Shown here: positions 1 through 7,401 of the stretch, piece after piece
Layout of the letters: each line of letters begins with the position of its first letter
Position numbering within the stretch: the stretch's first letter is position 1
Translations under genes and position numbers: made by a program
Assembly (NCBI GenBank): GCA_003249645.1
Contig: QKIH01000172.1
Span: 1-33,761 of the forward strand
DNA from: Desulfobulbaceae bacterium
GTDB lineage: Bacteria; Desulfobacterota; Desulfobulbia; Desulfobulbales; Desulfocapsaceae
Length of the DNA stretch: 33,761 bases
Reading direction: 5' to 3'
The notes under the pieces: generated by a model
Seen by the model: only the letters and a program-made list of their open reading frames with translations
The model's database searches: none
Told to the model about the DNA's origin: nothing

Positions 1-93
1 GATGTTGCCGGTGCGGTTGCATATCTTGCCGGAGATGATGGACGGTACGTTACCGGCCAGACTCTTCATGTTAACGGCGGAATGTATATGTAG
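1..93 (+). CDS. fabG: 3-oxoacyl-ACP reductase FabG, C-terminal end only
   Basis: The window opens inside a reading frame of 30 codons ending in TAG at 91-93. The translation contains [20 protein letters not shown], the typical C-terminus of short-chain dehydrogenase/reductase FabG proteins (the [12 protein letters not shown] signature). FabG reduces 3-oxoacyl-ACP with NADPH in the cytoplasmic fatty-acid elongation cycle. The following acpP and fabF genes make a FabG identity much more likely than a generic SDR. Only the last ~30 residues are present, so catalytic residues cannot be checked. Confidence 0.9.
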   Translation, partial: DVAGAVAYLAGDDGRYVTGQTLHVNGGMYM

Positions 94-113
94 AAAAATC
101 AGAGATGATTTTT
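94..113 (+). other. AT-rich hairpin directly after fabG stop
   Basis: AAAAATCA (94-101) and TGATTTTT (106-113) form a perfect 8-bp stem with a GAGA loop starting at the base after the fabG stop codon. It is AT-rich and is followed by TCATTTGG, so it is a poor terminator. It may be an mRNA processing or stability element that sets acpP dosage relative to fabG. This is seen in sequence; the function is a guess. Confidence 0.3.
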
Positions 114-207
114 CATTTGGCTAGTTTGTAAAAACTGAGTAAATAAGTAGTTCTCTGTTTGTGTAGTACAACGAGAACAACGTATTAAATTTTAAGGGAG
201 AAAAACA

Positions 208-438
208 ATGGCTGTAGAACAAAAAATGATTGATATCATTGTAGAACAGTTAAGTGTAGAGAAAGATAAAGTTGTACCTAATGCATCATTTGTTGATGAT
301 CTCGGTGCTGATTCTCTTGACCTGGTAGAGCTTATTATGGCTATGGAAGAGGGTTTTGATGTTGAGATTCCTGATGAGGATGCTGAGGGTATCACCACTG
401 TTCAGGATGCTATCGACTACATTAACAAAATGCAGTAA
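208..438 (+). CDS. acpP: Acyl carrier protein
   Basis: This 76-residue acidic protein is the right size for AcpP. It carries the 4'-phosphopantetheine attachment motif [16 protein letters not shown], with the modified serine at residue 36 (DSL), and the helix-III segment [21 protein letters not shown]. It shuttles growing acyl chains as thioesters between fatty-acid synthesis enzymes in the cytosol. AGGGAG at 194-199 is a good ribosome binding site for the ATG at 208. The gene lies between fabG and fabF, the usual order. The 114-bp gap after fabG could hold its own promoter, since ACP is needed at much higher level than the enzymes, but no clear box was found. Confidence 0.98.
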   Translation: MAVEQKMIDIIVEQLSVEKDKVVPNASFVDDLGADSLDLVELIMAMEEGFDVEIPDEDAEGITTVQDAIDYINKMQ

Positions 439-497
439 TTCTGCTGGTTAGTATAGTTTGTTAATTTGCCGTTAAGGGTTGCTAAAGGAGCCGTATA

Positions 498-1739
498 GTG
501 AGTCGCAGAGTAGTGGTAACAGGTGTGGGTCTGGTAACTCCACTTGGAACCGGAGTTGAAAAGAGCTGGCAGAATATCTGTTCCGGCGTCAGTGGTATTG
601 ATACCATCACCAGATTCGATGTCAGCGATTATGCAGTAAAGATCGCTGCAGAAGTTAAAGATTTCAACAGTGAAGACTTTTTTGAAAAGAAAGCTTCCAA
701 ACATCTCGATTTGTTTGTCCAGTACGGCCTTGCTGCAGCCCTGATGGCAGTCAAGCAGAGTGGTCTTGAAATCAATGAAGAAAACTGTGAAAACATTGGT
801 GTGATTACCGGATGTGGTATGGGCGGCTTGCCGACCATCGAAGAACAGCACAATATACTGCTGACCCGGGGTCCGAAGAAGATTACTCCATTTTTCATTC
901 CCCGTGTAATTCCCAATATGCCGTCCGGACACATCTCCATGGCATTAGGATCAAAAGGGCCGAATCTTACACTGACCACCGCTTGTGCCGCAGGTACCCA
1001 CGGTGTTGGTGAAGCATACAGACATATTAAATACGGCTTGTGTGATGCAGTAATTACAGGCGGAACCGAGGCTGTTATATGTCCTCTCGGTATCAGCGGT
1101 TTCAACGCTATGAAGGCGCTGTCAACCAGAAATGATTCCCCATCAGAAGCTTCGCGGCCATTTGATAAGGATCGTGACGGCTTTGTCATGTCTGAAGGTT
1201 CCGGTATGCTGGTTTTGGAGGAATATGAACATGCACGTGCAAGAGGTGCCAATATTCTTGCAGAAGTTTGCGGATATGGTCTAAGCAGTGATGCTTACCA
1301 TATTGCTGCACCGCCGGAAAACGGCGAGGGCGGAGCGCGGGCTATGAAGGTGGCCTTGAAGGATGCCGGTTTGAACCCTGAGGATATTGATTATATCAAT
1401 GCTCACGGAACATCTACACCGTTGAATGATCGTTGTGAAACTCAGGCAATCAAAACTGTCTTTGGTTCTTATGCTGAAAAACTTGCTATTTCTTCAACGA
1501 AATCCATGACCGGTCATATGCTCGGTGCTGCAGGTGGTATTGAAGCTGTATTCCTTGCTCTGGCTGTGAATAATCAGATTGCTCCTCCAACAATCAATCT
1601 GCACGAGCCAAGTCAGGAATGTGATCTCGATTATGTCCCGAATACAGCCCGTGAAATGAAAATAAATGCAGCTATTTCCAATTCGTTCGGTTTTGGCGGC
1701 ACTAATGCTGTAGTGGCAATGAAACGTTTCAACGGTTAA
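498..1739 (+). CDS. fabF: 3-oxoacyl-ACP synthase II (KAS II)
   Basis: This 413-residue protein has the normal FabF length. The Cys-His-His triad is in the standard numbering: Cys163 in TTACAAGTHG, His303 in NAHGTSTPLND and His340 in KSMTGHMLGAAGG, with the glycine-rich end SNSFGFGGTNA. It condenses malonyl-ACP with acyl-ACP by decarboxylative Claisen chemistry in fatty-acid elongation. The start is GTG at 498, chosen because AAAGGAG lies at 484-490 with ideal spacing and the protein then begins MSRRVVVTGVGLVTPLG, the family N-terminus. rpiB starts only 6 bp after its stop, so the two are probably co-transcribed. Confidence 0.98.
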   Translation: MSRRVVVTGVGLVTPLGTGVEKSWQNICSGVSGIDTITRFDVSDYAVKIAAEVKDFNSEDFFEKKASKHLDLFVQYGLAAALMAVKQSGLEINEENCENIGVITGCGMGGLPTIEEQHNILLTRGPKKITPFFIPRVIPNMPSGHISMALGSKGPNLTLTTACAAGTHGVGEAYRHIKYGLCDAVITGGTEAVICPLGISGFNAMKALSTRNDSPSEASRPFDKDRDGFVMSEGSGMLVLEEYEHARARGANILAEVCGYGLSSDAYHIAAPPENGEGGARAMKVALKDAGLNPEDIDYINAHGTSTPLNDRCETQAIKTVFGSYAEKLAISSTKSMTGHMLGAAGGIEAVFLALAVNNQIAPPTINLHEPSQECDLDYVPNTAREMKINAAISNSFGFGGTNAVVAMKRFNG

Positions 1740-1745
1740 TTACAC

Positions 1746-2177
1746 ATGAAAATAGCTATAGGATCTGATCACGGCGGCTTTCATCTGAAACAGAGACTCA
1801 TTCCAGTAATAGAGTCTCTTGGACATCAGGTTGAAAATGTCGGGTGTTATGATGACAGTTCAGTCGATTATCCGGATTATGCCGAGCTGGTGTCACAAAA
1901 AATAATAGCGAAAGATGCAGAACTTGGTATTCTCATATGTGGTACCGGTATTGGAATGTCGATTGCTGCCAATCGGCACTATGAAATACGTGCTGCTGTC
2001 TGTCATGACGAATATACTGCTGAAATGTCTCGCGAACATAATAACGCTAATATCCTTTGCATAGGTGAAAGGGTGCTCGATCCTGAGCTGGCAGAGAATA
2101 TTGTTAAGGTGTATCTTGCTACGGAATTTGAGCAGGGAGGTCGGCACCAACGCAGGATTGACAAATTCAGCAGATAA
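1746..2177 (+). CDS. rpiB: Ribose-5-phosphate isomerase B
   Basis: This 143-residue protein of the RpiB/LacAB family interconverts ribose 5-phosphate and ribulose 5-phosphate in the pentose phosphate pathway. The N-terminus KIAIGSDHGGFHLK binds the phosphosugar. Cys65 in ILICGTGIGMSIAANR is the expected catalytic base and His98 in SREHNNANIL assists ring opening. Length and motifs are normal. The gene starts 6 bp after fabF without an obvious Shine-Dalgarno sequence, suggesting translational coupling. A strong terminator follows at 2197-2232, so it is the last gene of the fab unit. Confidence 0.95.
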   Translation: MKIAIGSDHGGFHLKQRLIPVIESLGHQVENVGCYDDSSVDYPDYAELVSQKIIAKDAELGILICGTGIGMSIAANRHYEIRAAVCHDEYTAEMSREHNNANILCIGERVLDPELAENIVKVYLATEFEQGGRHQRRIDKFSR

Positions 2178-2196
2178 ATAGAGAAGAAAGTGAAAT

Positions 2197-2232
2197 AAAA
2201 AAGCCGGCATTTTTTGTAATGTCGGCTTTTTT
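2197..2232 (+). terminator. Rho-independent terminator after rpiB
   Basis: AAAAAGCCGGCATT and AATGTCGGCTTTTT form a ~14-bp stem (one G-U pair) with a short T-rich loop, followed by TTTATTTT. It ends the fab-rpiB transcript and isolates the glyA promoter just downstream. Confidence 0.88.
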
Positions 2233-2251
2233 ATTTTAATTTTCTTCGTGA

Positions 2252-2257
2252 TATAAT
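2252..2257 (+). promoter_or_regulatory. Probable -10 box of the glyA promoter
   Basis: A perfect TATAAT lies 20 bp after the rpiB terminator and ~52 bp before the glyA start. The -35 region 17 bp upstream (TTTTTATT tract) matches poorly. The box matters for gene calling because the only upstream in-frame ATG (2256) overlaps it, so that ATG would not be in the transcript. Confidence 0.55.
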
Positions 2258-2262
2258 GGTCA

Positions 2263-2291
2263 GGAGCTGCTTCTGCAGTCCATTTTTTTTT
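2263..2291 (+). other. Hairpin plus nine-T run in the glyA leader
   Basis: GGA-G-CTGC-TTCT-GCAG-TCC (2263-2281) folds into a stem with one bulged G and is followed by A and nine consecutive T residues (2283-2291), then the glyA translation start region. It looks like a small terminator or attenuator right after the predicted transcription start. The short stem makes the function uncertain. Confidence 0.35.
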
Positions 2292-2309
2292 GCAAAAGGT
2301 ATAATAGAA

Positions 2310-3557
2310 ATGAAATCTCTTCAACAGGTAGACTCAGAAATTTTTTCACATATTCGATCAGAATATAAGCGTCAGGATGAACAGCTTGAATTGATTGCTT
2401 CGGAAAACATAACATCTCAGGCGGTTATGGAAGCACAGGGCTCGATTTTCACAAACAAGTATGCAGAAGGGTATCCTGGTAAGAGATATTATGGCGGTTG
2501 TGACTTTGCAGATGAGGTTGAGACTCTCGCTATTGAACGCGCTAAAAAACTTTTTGACGCTGAATATGTCAATGTTCAGCCGCATTCCGGCTCCCAGGCG
2601 AATATGGCGGTTTATTTTGCCGCGTTGAAGCCGGGCGATAAAGTGCTCGGTATGGACCTTGCGCATGGCGGTCACCTGACCCATGGCAGTGCTGTCAGTT
2701 TCTCCGGTCAATTGTATAACTTTGTTTCTTATGGCGTAGACAGAGAAACAGAGGTAATCGATATGGAAGAAGTTGAACGCATCGCTTTTGAAAATCGCCC
2801 TAAAATGATTATTGCCGGTGCAAGTGCCTATCCAAGGGAAATCGATTTTGCAGGCTTTAGAAGAATTGCAGATTCCATTGGTGCAACTTTTATGGTCGAT
2901 ATGGCACATATTGCAGGCCTTGTTGCAGCCGGAGTGCATCCGTCACCGGTACCTTATGCTGATTTTGTAACATCCACTACGCACAAGACGCTGCGTGGTC
3001 CAAGGGGCGGAATTATTATTGCATCCGAGAAGTGGGGCAAGGCTATTAATTCCAACATTTTCCCCGGTATTCAGGGCGGACCGCTGGTACACACCATTGC
3101 GGCCAAAGCCGTTGCATTTAAAGAAGCTCTTTCGGATGATTTTAAGGAGAATCTGGCAAAGGTTAAGAGTAATGCGGCAGTTCTTGCTGAAAATTTGGTT
3201 CAACGCGGTTTCAGGCTTGTTTCTGGTGGAACTGACAACCATTTAATGCTGGTTGATCTGACTTCAAAAGAAATAACAGGAAAAGAGGCCGAGGCCTTGC
3301 TTGAACGTGCAGGTCTGACAATGAATAAGAATGCCATTCCTTTTGATACAGCTTCTCGTTTTGTTACCAGTGGTGTTAGAATAGGAACACCTACAGTAAC
3401 GACTCGAGGTCTTGGTGCAGAGGAAATGGCTAAAATTGCTGAATTTATGGATCGTGTTATCTCGAACAGAGATGAGGAGACCATTGCAGCTGTTAAGGCT
3501 GAGGTTGTTCAAATCTGTAAAAAATATCCTCTTTCTGATCTTGTGGCACCCGTATAA
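2310..3557 (+). CDS. glyA: Serine hydroxymethyltransferase
   Basis: A 415-residue PLP enzyme converting serine and tetrahydrofolate to glycine and 5,10-methylene-THF, the main one-carbon source. Family motifs in order: [46 protein letters not shown], and the PLP-lysine site [12 protein letters not shown] with Lys226. The start at 2310 is preferred over the in-frame ATG at 2256 because MKSLQQVD gives the usual N-terminus and 2256 lies in the predicted -10 box. The ribosome binding site is weak (AAAGGT near 2295). nrdR follows after 19 bp, and the glyA-nrdR-ribD order suggests one operon. Confidence 0.97.
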   Translation: MKSLQQVDSEIFSHIRSEYKRQDEQLELIASENITSQAVMEAQGSIFTNKYAEGYPGKRYYGGCDFADEVETLAIERAKKLFDAEYVNVQPHSGSQANMAVYFAALKPGDKVLGMDLAHGGHLTHGSAVSFSGQLYNFVSYGVDRETEVIDMEEVERIAFENRPKMIIAGASAYPREIDFAGFRRIADSIGATFMVDMAHIAGLVAAGVHPSPVPYADFVTSTTHKTLRGPRGGIIIASEKWGKAINSNIFPGIQGGPLVHTIAAKAVAFKEALSDDFKENLAKVKSNAAVLAENLVQRGFRLVSGGTDNHLMLVDLTSKEITGKEAEALLERAGLTMNKNAIPFDTASRFVTSGVRIGTPTVTTRGLGAEEMAKIAEFMDRVISNRDEETIAAVKAEVVQICKKYPLSDLVAPV

Positions 3558-3576
3558 CAATAAACGGAGGAATGCC

Positions 3577-4056
3577 ATGAAATGTCCCTATTGTGGTGAT
3601 CTTGAAAACAAAGTTATAGATTCCAGATTGAATAAGGACAGTACCATCACGCGTCGCAGGAGAGAGTGCCTCTCCTGTGACCAGCGCTTCACAACCTATG
3701 AAAGGCTTGAGGTGATGATGCCCATGCTCGTCAAAAAGGACGGCAGAAGAGAGGCCTGGGATCGTCAGAAGCTCACCGTTGGCCTTGAAAAGGCCTGCGA
3801 GAAAAGGCCTATCAGCAGAGATGCAATCGACCGTTTCGTTGATGACATAGAGCATAAACTTCAGGACATCGGGGCAAAGGAAGTTGCATCATCTGAAGTC
3901 GGGCAATGGGTCATGGCCGGACTGCCGCAGCTTGATGAAGTAGCTTATGTCCGATTTGCTTCAGTTTATCGACAGTTTAAGGATGTTAATGAGTTTATGG
4001 ATGAACTGAAGACGCTGTTGGCGACAAGAGATGAGGAAAAGAAGAATGGCGCATGA
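3577..4056 (+). CDS. nrdR: Transcriptional repressor NrdR
   Basis: This 159-residue protein has an N-terminal zinc ribbon (Cys3, Cys6, Cys31, Cys34 in MKCPYCGD and RECLSCDQRF) followed by an ATP-cone domain (VKKDGRREAWDRQKL onwards). NrdR senses ATP/dATP and represses ribonucleotide reductase genes by binding NrdR boxes. No nrd gene lies in this window. The start at 3577 has CGGAGG six bases upstream and gives the canonical MKCPYCG; an upstream in-frame ATG would lie inside glyA. Its last 11 bases overlap the start of ribD. Confidence 0.97.
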   Translation: MKCPYCGDLENKVIDSRLNKDSTITRRRRECLSCDQRFTTYERLEVMMPMLVKKDGRREAWDRQKLTVGLEKACEKRPISRDAIDRFVDDIEHKLQDIGAKEVASSEVGQWVMAGLPQLDEVAYVRFASVYRQFKDVNEFMDELKTLLATRDEEKKNGA

Positions 4057-5158
4057 TGATGTCTATTTCATGCGAATTGCTCTGGATGAGGCAAAAAAAG
4101 GTTTAGGACGAACCTCTCCGAATCCTTGTGTCGGTGCCGTCATTGTTAAAAACGGTGAAGAAATTGCCCGTGGATACCACAAAAAAGCCGGAACTCCCCA
4201 CGCAGAAATACATGCTCTGAATAAAGCAGGTGAAAACGCACGCGGTGCAACGATTTATGTCACTCTTGAACCGTGCAATCACACAGGAAAAACTCCGCCA
4301 TGCAGTAAGGCTGTGGCCAGTGCAGGAATCAGTCGTGTTGTTGTCGGTATGGAAGATCCCAATCCCTTGGTCAATGGCAGCGGCATTAACTATTTAAGAT
4401 CGCAGGGTATCGAAGTTGTTAGCGGGGTTTTGGAAGAAGATTGTGTTGCCGTAAACCGGCCATTCATAAAAAAAATCAAGACAGGCTTTCCCTGGGTTGC
4501 CATGAAAGCAGGAATGAGCCTGGACGGCAGGTTGAGCTACCAGCCAAATCAAGGTGGCTGGATAACTGGTCCGGAATCGCTTCAGAAGGTTCACCAGCTA
4601 AGGGACCAGTTTGATGCGATTATGGTAGGACGAAATACAGTCGAGATAGACAATCCATCTCTGACAACAAGACTGGCTGATGGTCAGGGACGAGATCCGC
4701 AAAGAGTTGTAGTCGATAGAAATCTCTGCCTGCCAATGGAAAGCAAAATATTTCATCTCAACTCAAATGCCTCGACTTTTGTATTTTGCAGTGAGAAGGC
4801 AGATTCTGCAAAAAAGGAAAAACTGCAGGAACTTGGCATTAATGTCATCCTGCTGCCGTGTGAGGCCGAGAGGTATTTACTGCTTAAGGACCTTGTATCA
4901 GAAATTGGCAAGCTGGGTATAAATTCAGTGCTGGTTGAAGGTGGTGCGACACTTCATGCTAATATGCTCAGAGAGCATTTATATGATGAAGCTTTTCTTT
5001 TTCAGGCGCCCTGCTTTATTGGTGACGGTGGAAGTCCGCTTTTGAAGGGTATGAGTACTGACAAAAGGGCTGATTGTCCATATCTCGAAGAGATTTCAGT
5101 AAGTCGTCTCGGCAAAGATAGCCTTATTCACGGTACAGTTTGTTACCCGACAAACTGA
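4046..5158 (+). CDS. ribD: Bifunctional riboflavin deaminase/reductase RibD
   Basis: This 370-residue protein catalyses the second and third steps of riboflavin synthesis: deamination of the pyrimidine intermediate and reduction of its ribosyl side chain. The N-terminal cytidine-deaminase-like domain has the zinc site His52/Glu54 (PHAEIHAL) and Cys77/Cys86 (TLEPCNHTGKTPPC). The C-terminal RibD reductase domain starts near PWVAMKAGMSLDGRLSY and continues through MVGRNTVEIDNPSLTTR and VLVEGGATLHANML. ATG 4046 is chosen over 4031 because GAGG at 4033-4036 is well spaced for it. It overlaps nrdR by 11 nt. Other rib genes are not in the window. Confidence 0.96.
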   Translation: MAHDDVYFMRIALDEAKKGLGRTSPNPCVGAVIVKNGEEIARGYHKKAGTPHAEIHALNKAGENARGATIYVTLEPCNHTGKTPPCSKAVASAGISRVVVGMEDPNPLVNGSGINYLRSQGIEVVSGVLEEDCVAVNRPFIKKIKTGFPWVAMKAGMSLDGRLSYQPNQGGWITGPESLQKVHQLRDQFDAIMVGRNTVEIDNPSLTTRLADGQGRDPQRVVVDRNLCLPMESKIFHLNSNASTFVFCSEKADSAKKEKLQELGINVILLPCEAERYLLLKDLVSEIGKLGINSVLVEGGATLHANMLREHLYDEAFLFQAPCFIGDGGSPLLKGMSTDKRADCPYLEEISVSRLGKDSLIHGTVCYPTN

Positions 5159-5180
5159 ATTTTTTTCCTTATCACAGAAA

Positions 5181-5220
5181 TAAGAAAAGATGGTCTATAT
5201 TCAAATGAATATAGACCATC
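5181..5220 (-). terminator. Terminator of the IHF/HU-like gene
   Basis: GATGGTCTATATTC (5189-5202) and GAATATAGACCATC (5207-5220) form a perfect 14-bp stem with a 4-base loop. Read on the minus strand it is followed by TTTTCTTATTTC, so it terminates the minus-strand gene starting at 5540. The plus-strand side has no T-run and would be a poor terminator for ribD. Confidence 0.8.
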
Positions 5221-5252
5221 GATTCAAGAGGTAAATAAAGATTACTTCTTCT

Positions 5253-5540
5253 TTATGCTCCGTTAATCTTTTCTCTCAAGATCCCTGAAGGTTTGAAAGT
5301 CACAACACGGCGAGCATCAAGGGTGAGCTCAGCACCGGTTTGCGGGTTTCTTCCTCTACGGGCATTCTTGTCTTTGACGTTGAATTTACCAAAACCGCTG
5401 AGTAGCAGATCCGAACCATCAATAAGAGAATTCTTGCTGATTCGAAGAAAAGCTTCTACAGACTCTGTAGCTTGTGCTTTGGTTAGTGTTTCGTGATTTT
5501 TATAAACTTGCTGGACGAGATCCGCTTTAGTTAATGTCAT
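5253..5540 (-). CDS. Integration host factor alpha / HU-type DNA-binding protein
   Basis: A 95-residue bacterial histone-like protein. It has the N-terminal dimerisation helices (MTLTKADLVQQVYKNH) and the beta-arm region GFGKFNVKDKNARRGRNPQTG, whose RNPQTG tip inserts a proline into the minor groove and bends DNA. The segment DARRVVTFKPSGILREKING resembles IhfA more than HU, but the subfamily cannot be fixed without alignment. It is monocistronic, with a good promoter (5584-5611), a strong AGGGGG ribosome binding site before the ATG at 5540, and its own terminator. It acts as a nucleoid architectural protein. Confidence 0.92.
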   Translation of the reverse strand: MTLTKADLVQQVYKNHETLTKAQATESVEAFLRISKNSLIDGSDLLLSGFGKFNVKDKNARRGRNPQTGAELTLDARRVVTFKPSGILREKINGA

Positions 5541-5583
5541 TTAAACCCCCTCAGTTAAGGTAGTGGAATGTTGTCTTATTTTC

Positions 5584-5611
5584 ATGATATCTATTTGAAG
5601 TTGAAAGTCAA
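5584..5611 (-). promoter_or_regulatory. Sigma-70-type promoter of the IHF/HU-like gene
   Basis: On the minus strand TTGACT (5606-5611) and TATCAT (5584-5589) are separated by 16 bp, a good match to the -35/-10 consensus, ~44 bp upstream of the ATG at 5540. Confidence 0.65.
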
Positions 5612-5671
5612 CACTCCGCGGTAGAAAAAATACAAATTTTCAATGAATTACCTTATTATTATTCATTTTTT

Positions 5672-6877
5672 CTAGACAACACTTGCCATTTTGAAGATTG
5701 GCAGGTACATCGCGACTACCAGACCACCGATCATGCCACCAAGAAAAACCATCATAAACGGTTCAATCATTGCGGTGAGATTTTCAACGGCCTGATCAAC
5801 TTCTTCATCGTAAAAATCTGCAATTTTCTCAAGCATCTGATCAAGAGCACCGACAGACTCACCAACATTGATCATCTGGGTTACCATATTAGGGAATACG
5901 CCAGTCTCTTCAAGCGGCTCTGCAATGGGACGACCTTCCGAGATCGCGTCTGCAATACGAAAAACTGCCATTTCAATGACTTTATTACCGGCAGTTTTGG
6001 CAACAACCTGAAGAGCTTCGAGGATTGGAACACCACTCTGGAGCATGGTTCCTAAGGTACGGGTAAATTTTGCAACGGCAACACGACGCAGCAGAGTCCC
6101 TACAACTGGGGCCCGTAACAGCATCCTGTCGATATAGATTTCACCTTGCTTGGTTGAGTAAATTTTCTTTACCGCCATTATCATGATAAAAATTGCTATG
6201 AAAATGTAGAGGAAGTTTGACTTAAAGAAATTACTCATATCGACAACAATCTGTGTCGGTGCCGGCAGCTGTGAACCGAAATCCTTGAACATGGCATCAA
6301 AGACAGGGACAACGAAAACAAGGATAATGACAAGAATGAGAATAGATATTGCCAGACAGATTGAAGGATAGGTCATCGCCCCCTTAATCTTCTTTTTGAG
6401 AGCCATGGATTTTTCCATGAATGCAGCAAGTCGACCAAGGATTGTGTCAAGAATACCACCAGTCTCACCTGCTTCAATCATGTTGCAGAAAAGATTATCA
6501 AAGGCCTTAGGGTGCTTACGCATCGAATCGGCAAATGTAGAACCCGATTCAACATCACTTTTTGTCTGTTGCAGGATTCTTTTCAGCGTGGAATTATCCT
6601 GCTGTTTACCGAGGATCTCGAGTCCTTGGACAAGAGGAAGACCAGCGTCAATCATAGTTGAAAGCTGTCTGGTAAAAACAACAATATCTTTGTCGGTTAC
6701 TTTTGGTTTGAAAAGAGATATGTTCTCAAAAACATCTTTAGGTTTCTCTTTAACGACGGCATCAGTAATGCGTAATCGTTTAAGTTGAGCCAGTGCCGAT
6801 GACTGATCTGGTGCTTCTACTTCTCCTTTACGTTTTTCACCGTAGGAGTTTTTCCCTTTCCAAATGTATATTGGCAT
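5672..6877 (-). CDS. pilC: Type IV pilus inner-membrane platform protein PilC (GspF family)
   Basis: A 401-residue polytopic protein with two T2SSF domains. The N-terminus MPIYIWKGKNSYGEKRKGE, the segment FTRQLSTMIDAGLPLVQGLEIL, the first membrane segments (ICLAISILILVIILVFVVPV) and the second domain FTRTLGTMLQSGVPILEALQ ending in MMVFLGGMIGGLVVAMYLPIFKM are typical of PilC. It forms the platform on which PilB/PilT ATPases drive pilus extension and retraction. GspF of type II secretion is the alternative; the start MPIYIWKG favours PilC. It stands alone here, without pilB, pilT or pilin genes. Confidence 0.9.
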   Translation of the reverse strand: MPIYIWKGKNSYGEKRKGEVEAPDQSSALAQLKRLRITDAVVKEKPKDVFENISLFKPKVTDKDIVVFTRQLSTMIDAGLPLVQGLEILGKQQDNSTLKRILQQTKSDVESGSTFADSMRKHPKAFDNLFCNMIEAGETGGILDTILGRLAAFMEKSMALKKKIKGAMTYPSICLAISILILVIILVFVVPVFDAMFKDFGSQLPAPTQIVVDMSNFFKSNFLYIFIAIFIMIMAVKKIYSTKQGEIYIDRMLLRAPVVGTLLRRVAVAKFTRTLGTMLQSGVPILEALQVVAKTAGNKVIEMAVFRIADAISEGRPIAEPLEETGVFPNMVTQMINVGESVGALDQMLEKIADFYDEEVDQAVENLTAMIEPFMMVFLGGMIGGLVVAMYLPIFKMASVV

Positions 6878-6966
6878 ACCATCCGTCTCCGAACTGTAGT
6901 TTATCTCCCGCGAAGTGCAACGTGCTCTCTTTCTAGAACCTACTCTTGGTCGAATAAATAAAAACT

Positions 6967-6995
6967 ATTATATATCGAACGGTTAAAGAATACAA
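6967..6995 (-). promoter_or_regulatory. Candidate pilC promoter
   Basis: On the minus strand a perfect TATAAT (6967-6972) is preceded 17 bp upstream by TTGTAT (6990-6995), ~90 bp before the pilC start. The -10 is ideal and the -35 moderate. No sigma-54-type site was found near pilC. Confidence 0.5.
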
Positions 6996-7125
6996 GTTAG
7001 GGAGAAAAAGACAAACCTTTTTTTTTATTTATATCGGCAAAGCTAACGCTTACATATCTCATTAATCTTTAGTTTTGTTACTAAATTGCCAACAGAGGGG
7101 CTAGATTAAGGGTAGCTGTAAGAAA

Positions 7126-7196
7126 GAATTGTATCAATTCTGTCGTCTGTTAAAAGCTCTTAATATGCTTAATTTACTTTAAAAGATGATACAATT
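7126..7196 (+). promoter_or_regulatory. Repeated operator-like boxes upstream of the MFS gene
   Basis: GAATTGTATCAATTC (7126-7140) is a 15-bp palindrome with perfect 6-bp arms. Its core AATTGTATCA recurs inverted as TGATACAATT at 7187-7196, 50 bp away. A third related palindrome, GTATCTGATAC, is at 7324-7334. Repeated copies of one palindromic core suggest a DNA-binding regulator acting on the MFS gene (or on pilC), but no regulator gene is adjacent. Confidence 0.4.
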
Positions 7197-7401
7197 TAGG
7201 GGAAGTATTTTTTGCAATTATGTCTCAGCAGAAAATTTTCGTCCTGTACAATAAAAAATGTCTTCCTTTGCAGGGTTTTTGGAAAAAGAATAGATTACTG
7301 TAAAAATATTTTCATACGTTGCAGTATCTGATACCTTGTTCTTGTACCTGCAGTTACGGAAATAATGTTGTTACGATAGAGCTGTTTAAGGGGAAATTTT
7401 A

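Larger units (their letters stand above)
6878..7401 (+). other. 524-bp divergent intergenic region, no gene
   Basis: The region separates pilC (-) from the MFS gene (+). No reading frame with coding character was found on either strand. It is AT-rich and holds the pilC promoter, a cluster of GTATC/GATAC-centred inverted repeats (7126-7196) and a short palindrome GTATCTGATAC at 7324-7334. AAGGGGA at 7388-7394 is the ribosome binding site of the MFS gene. An unannotated small RNA is possible, but no terminator was seen to support one. Confidence 0.6.

Noticed and set aside
417-932. Minus-strand open frame of 171 codons over the acpP-fabF junction
   Set aside because: It overlaps acpP and fabF in antisense and shows no protein-family character.
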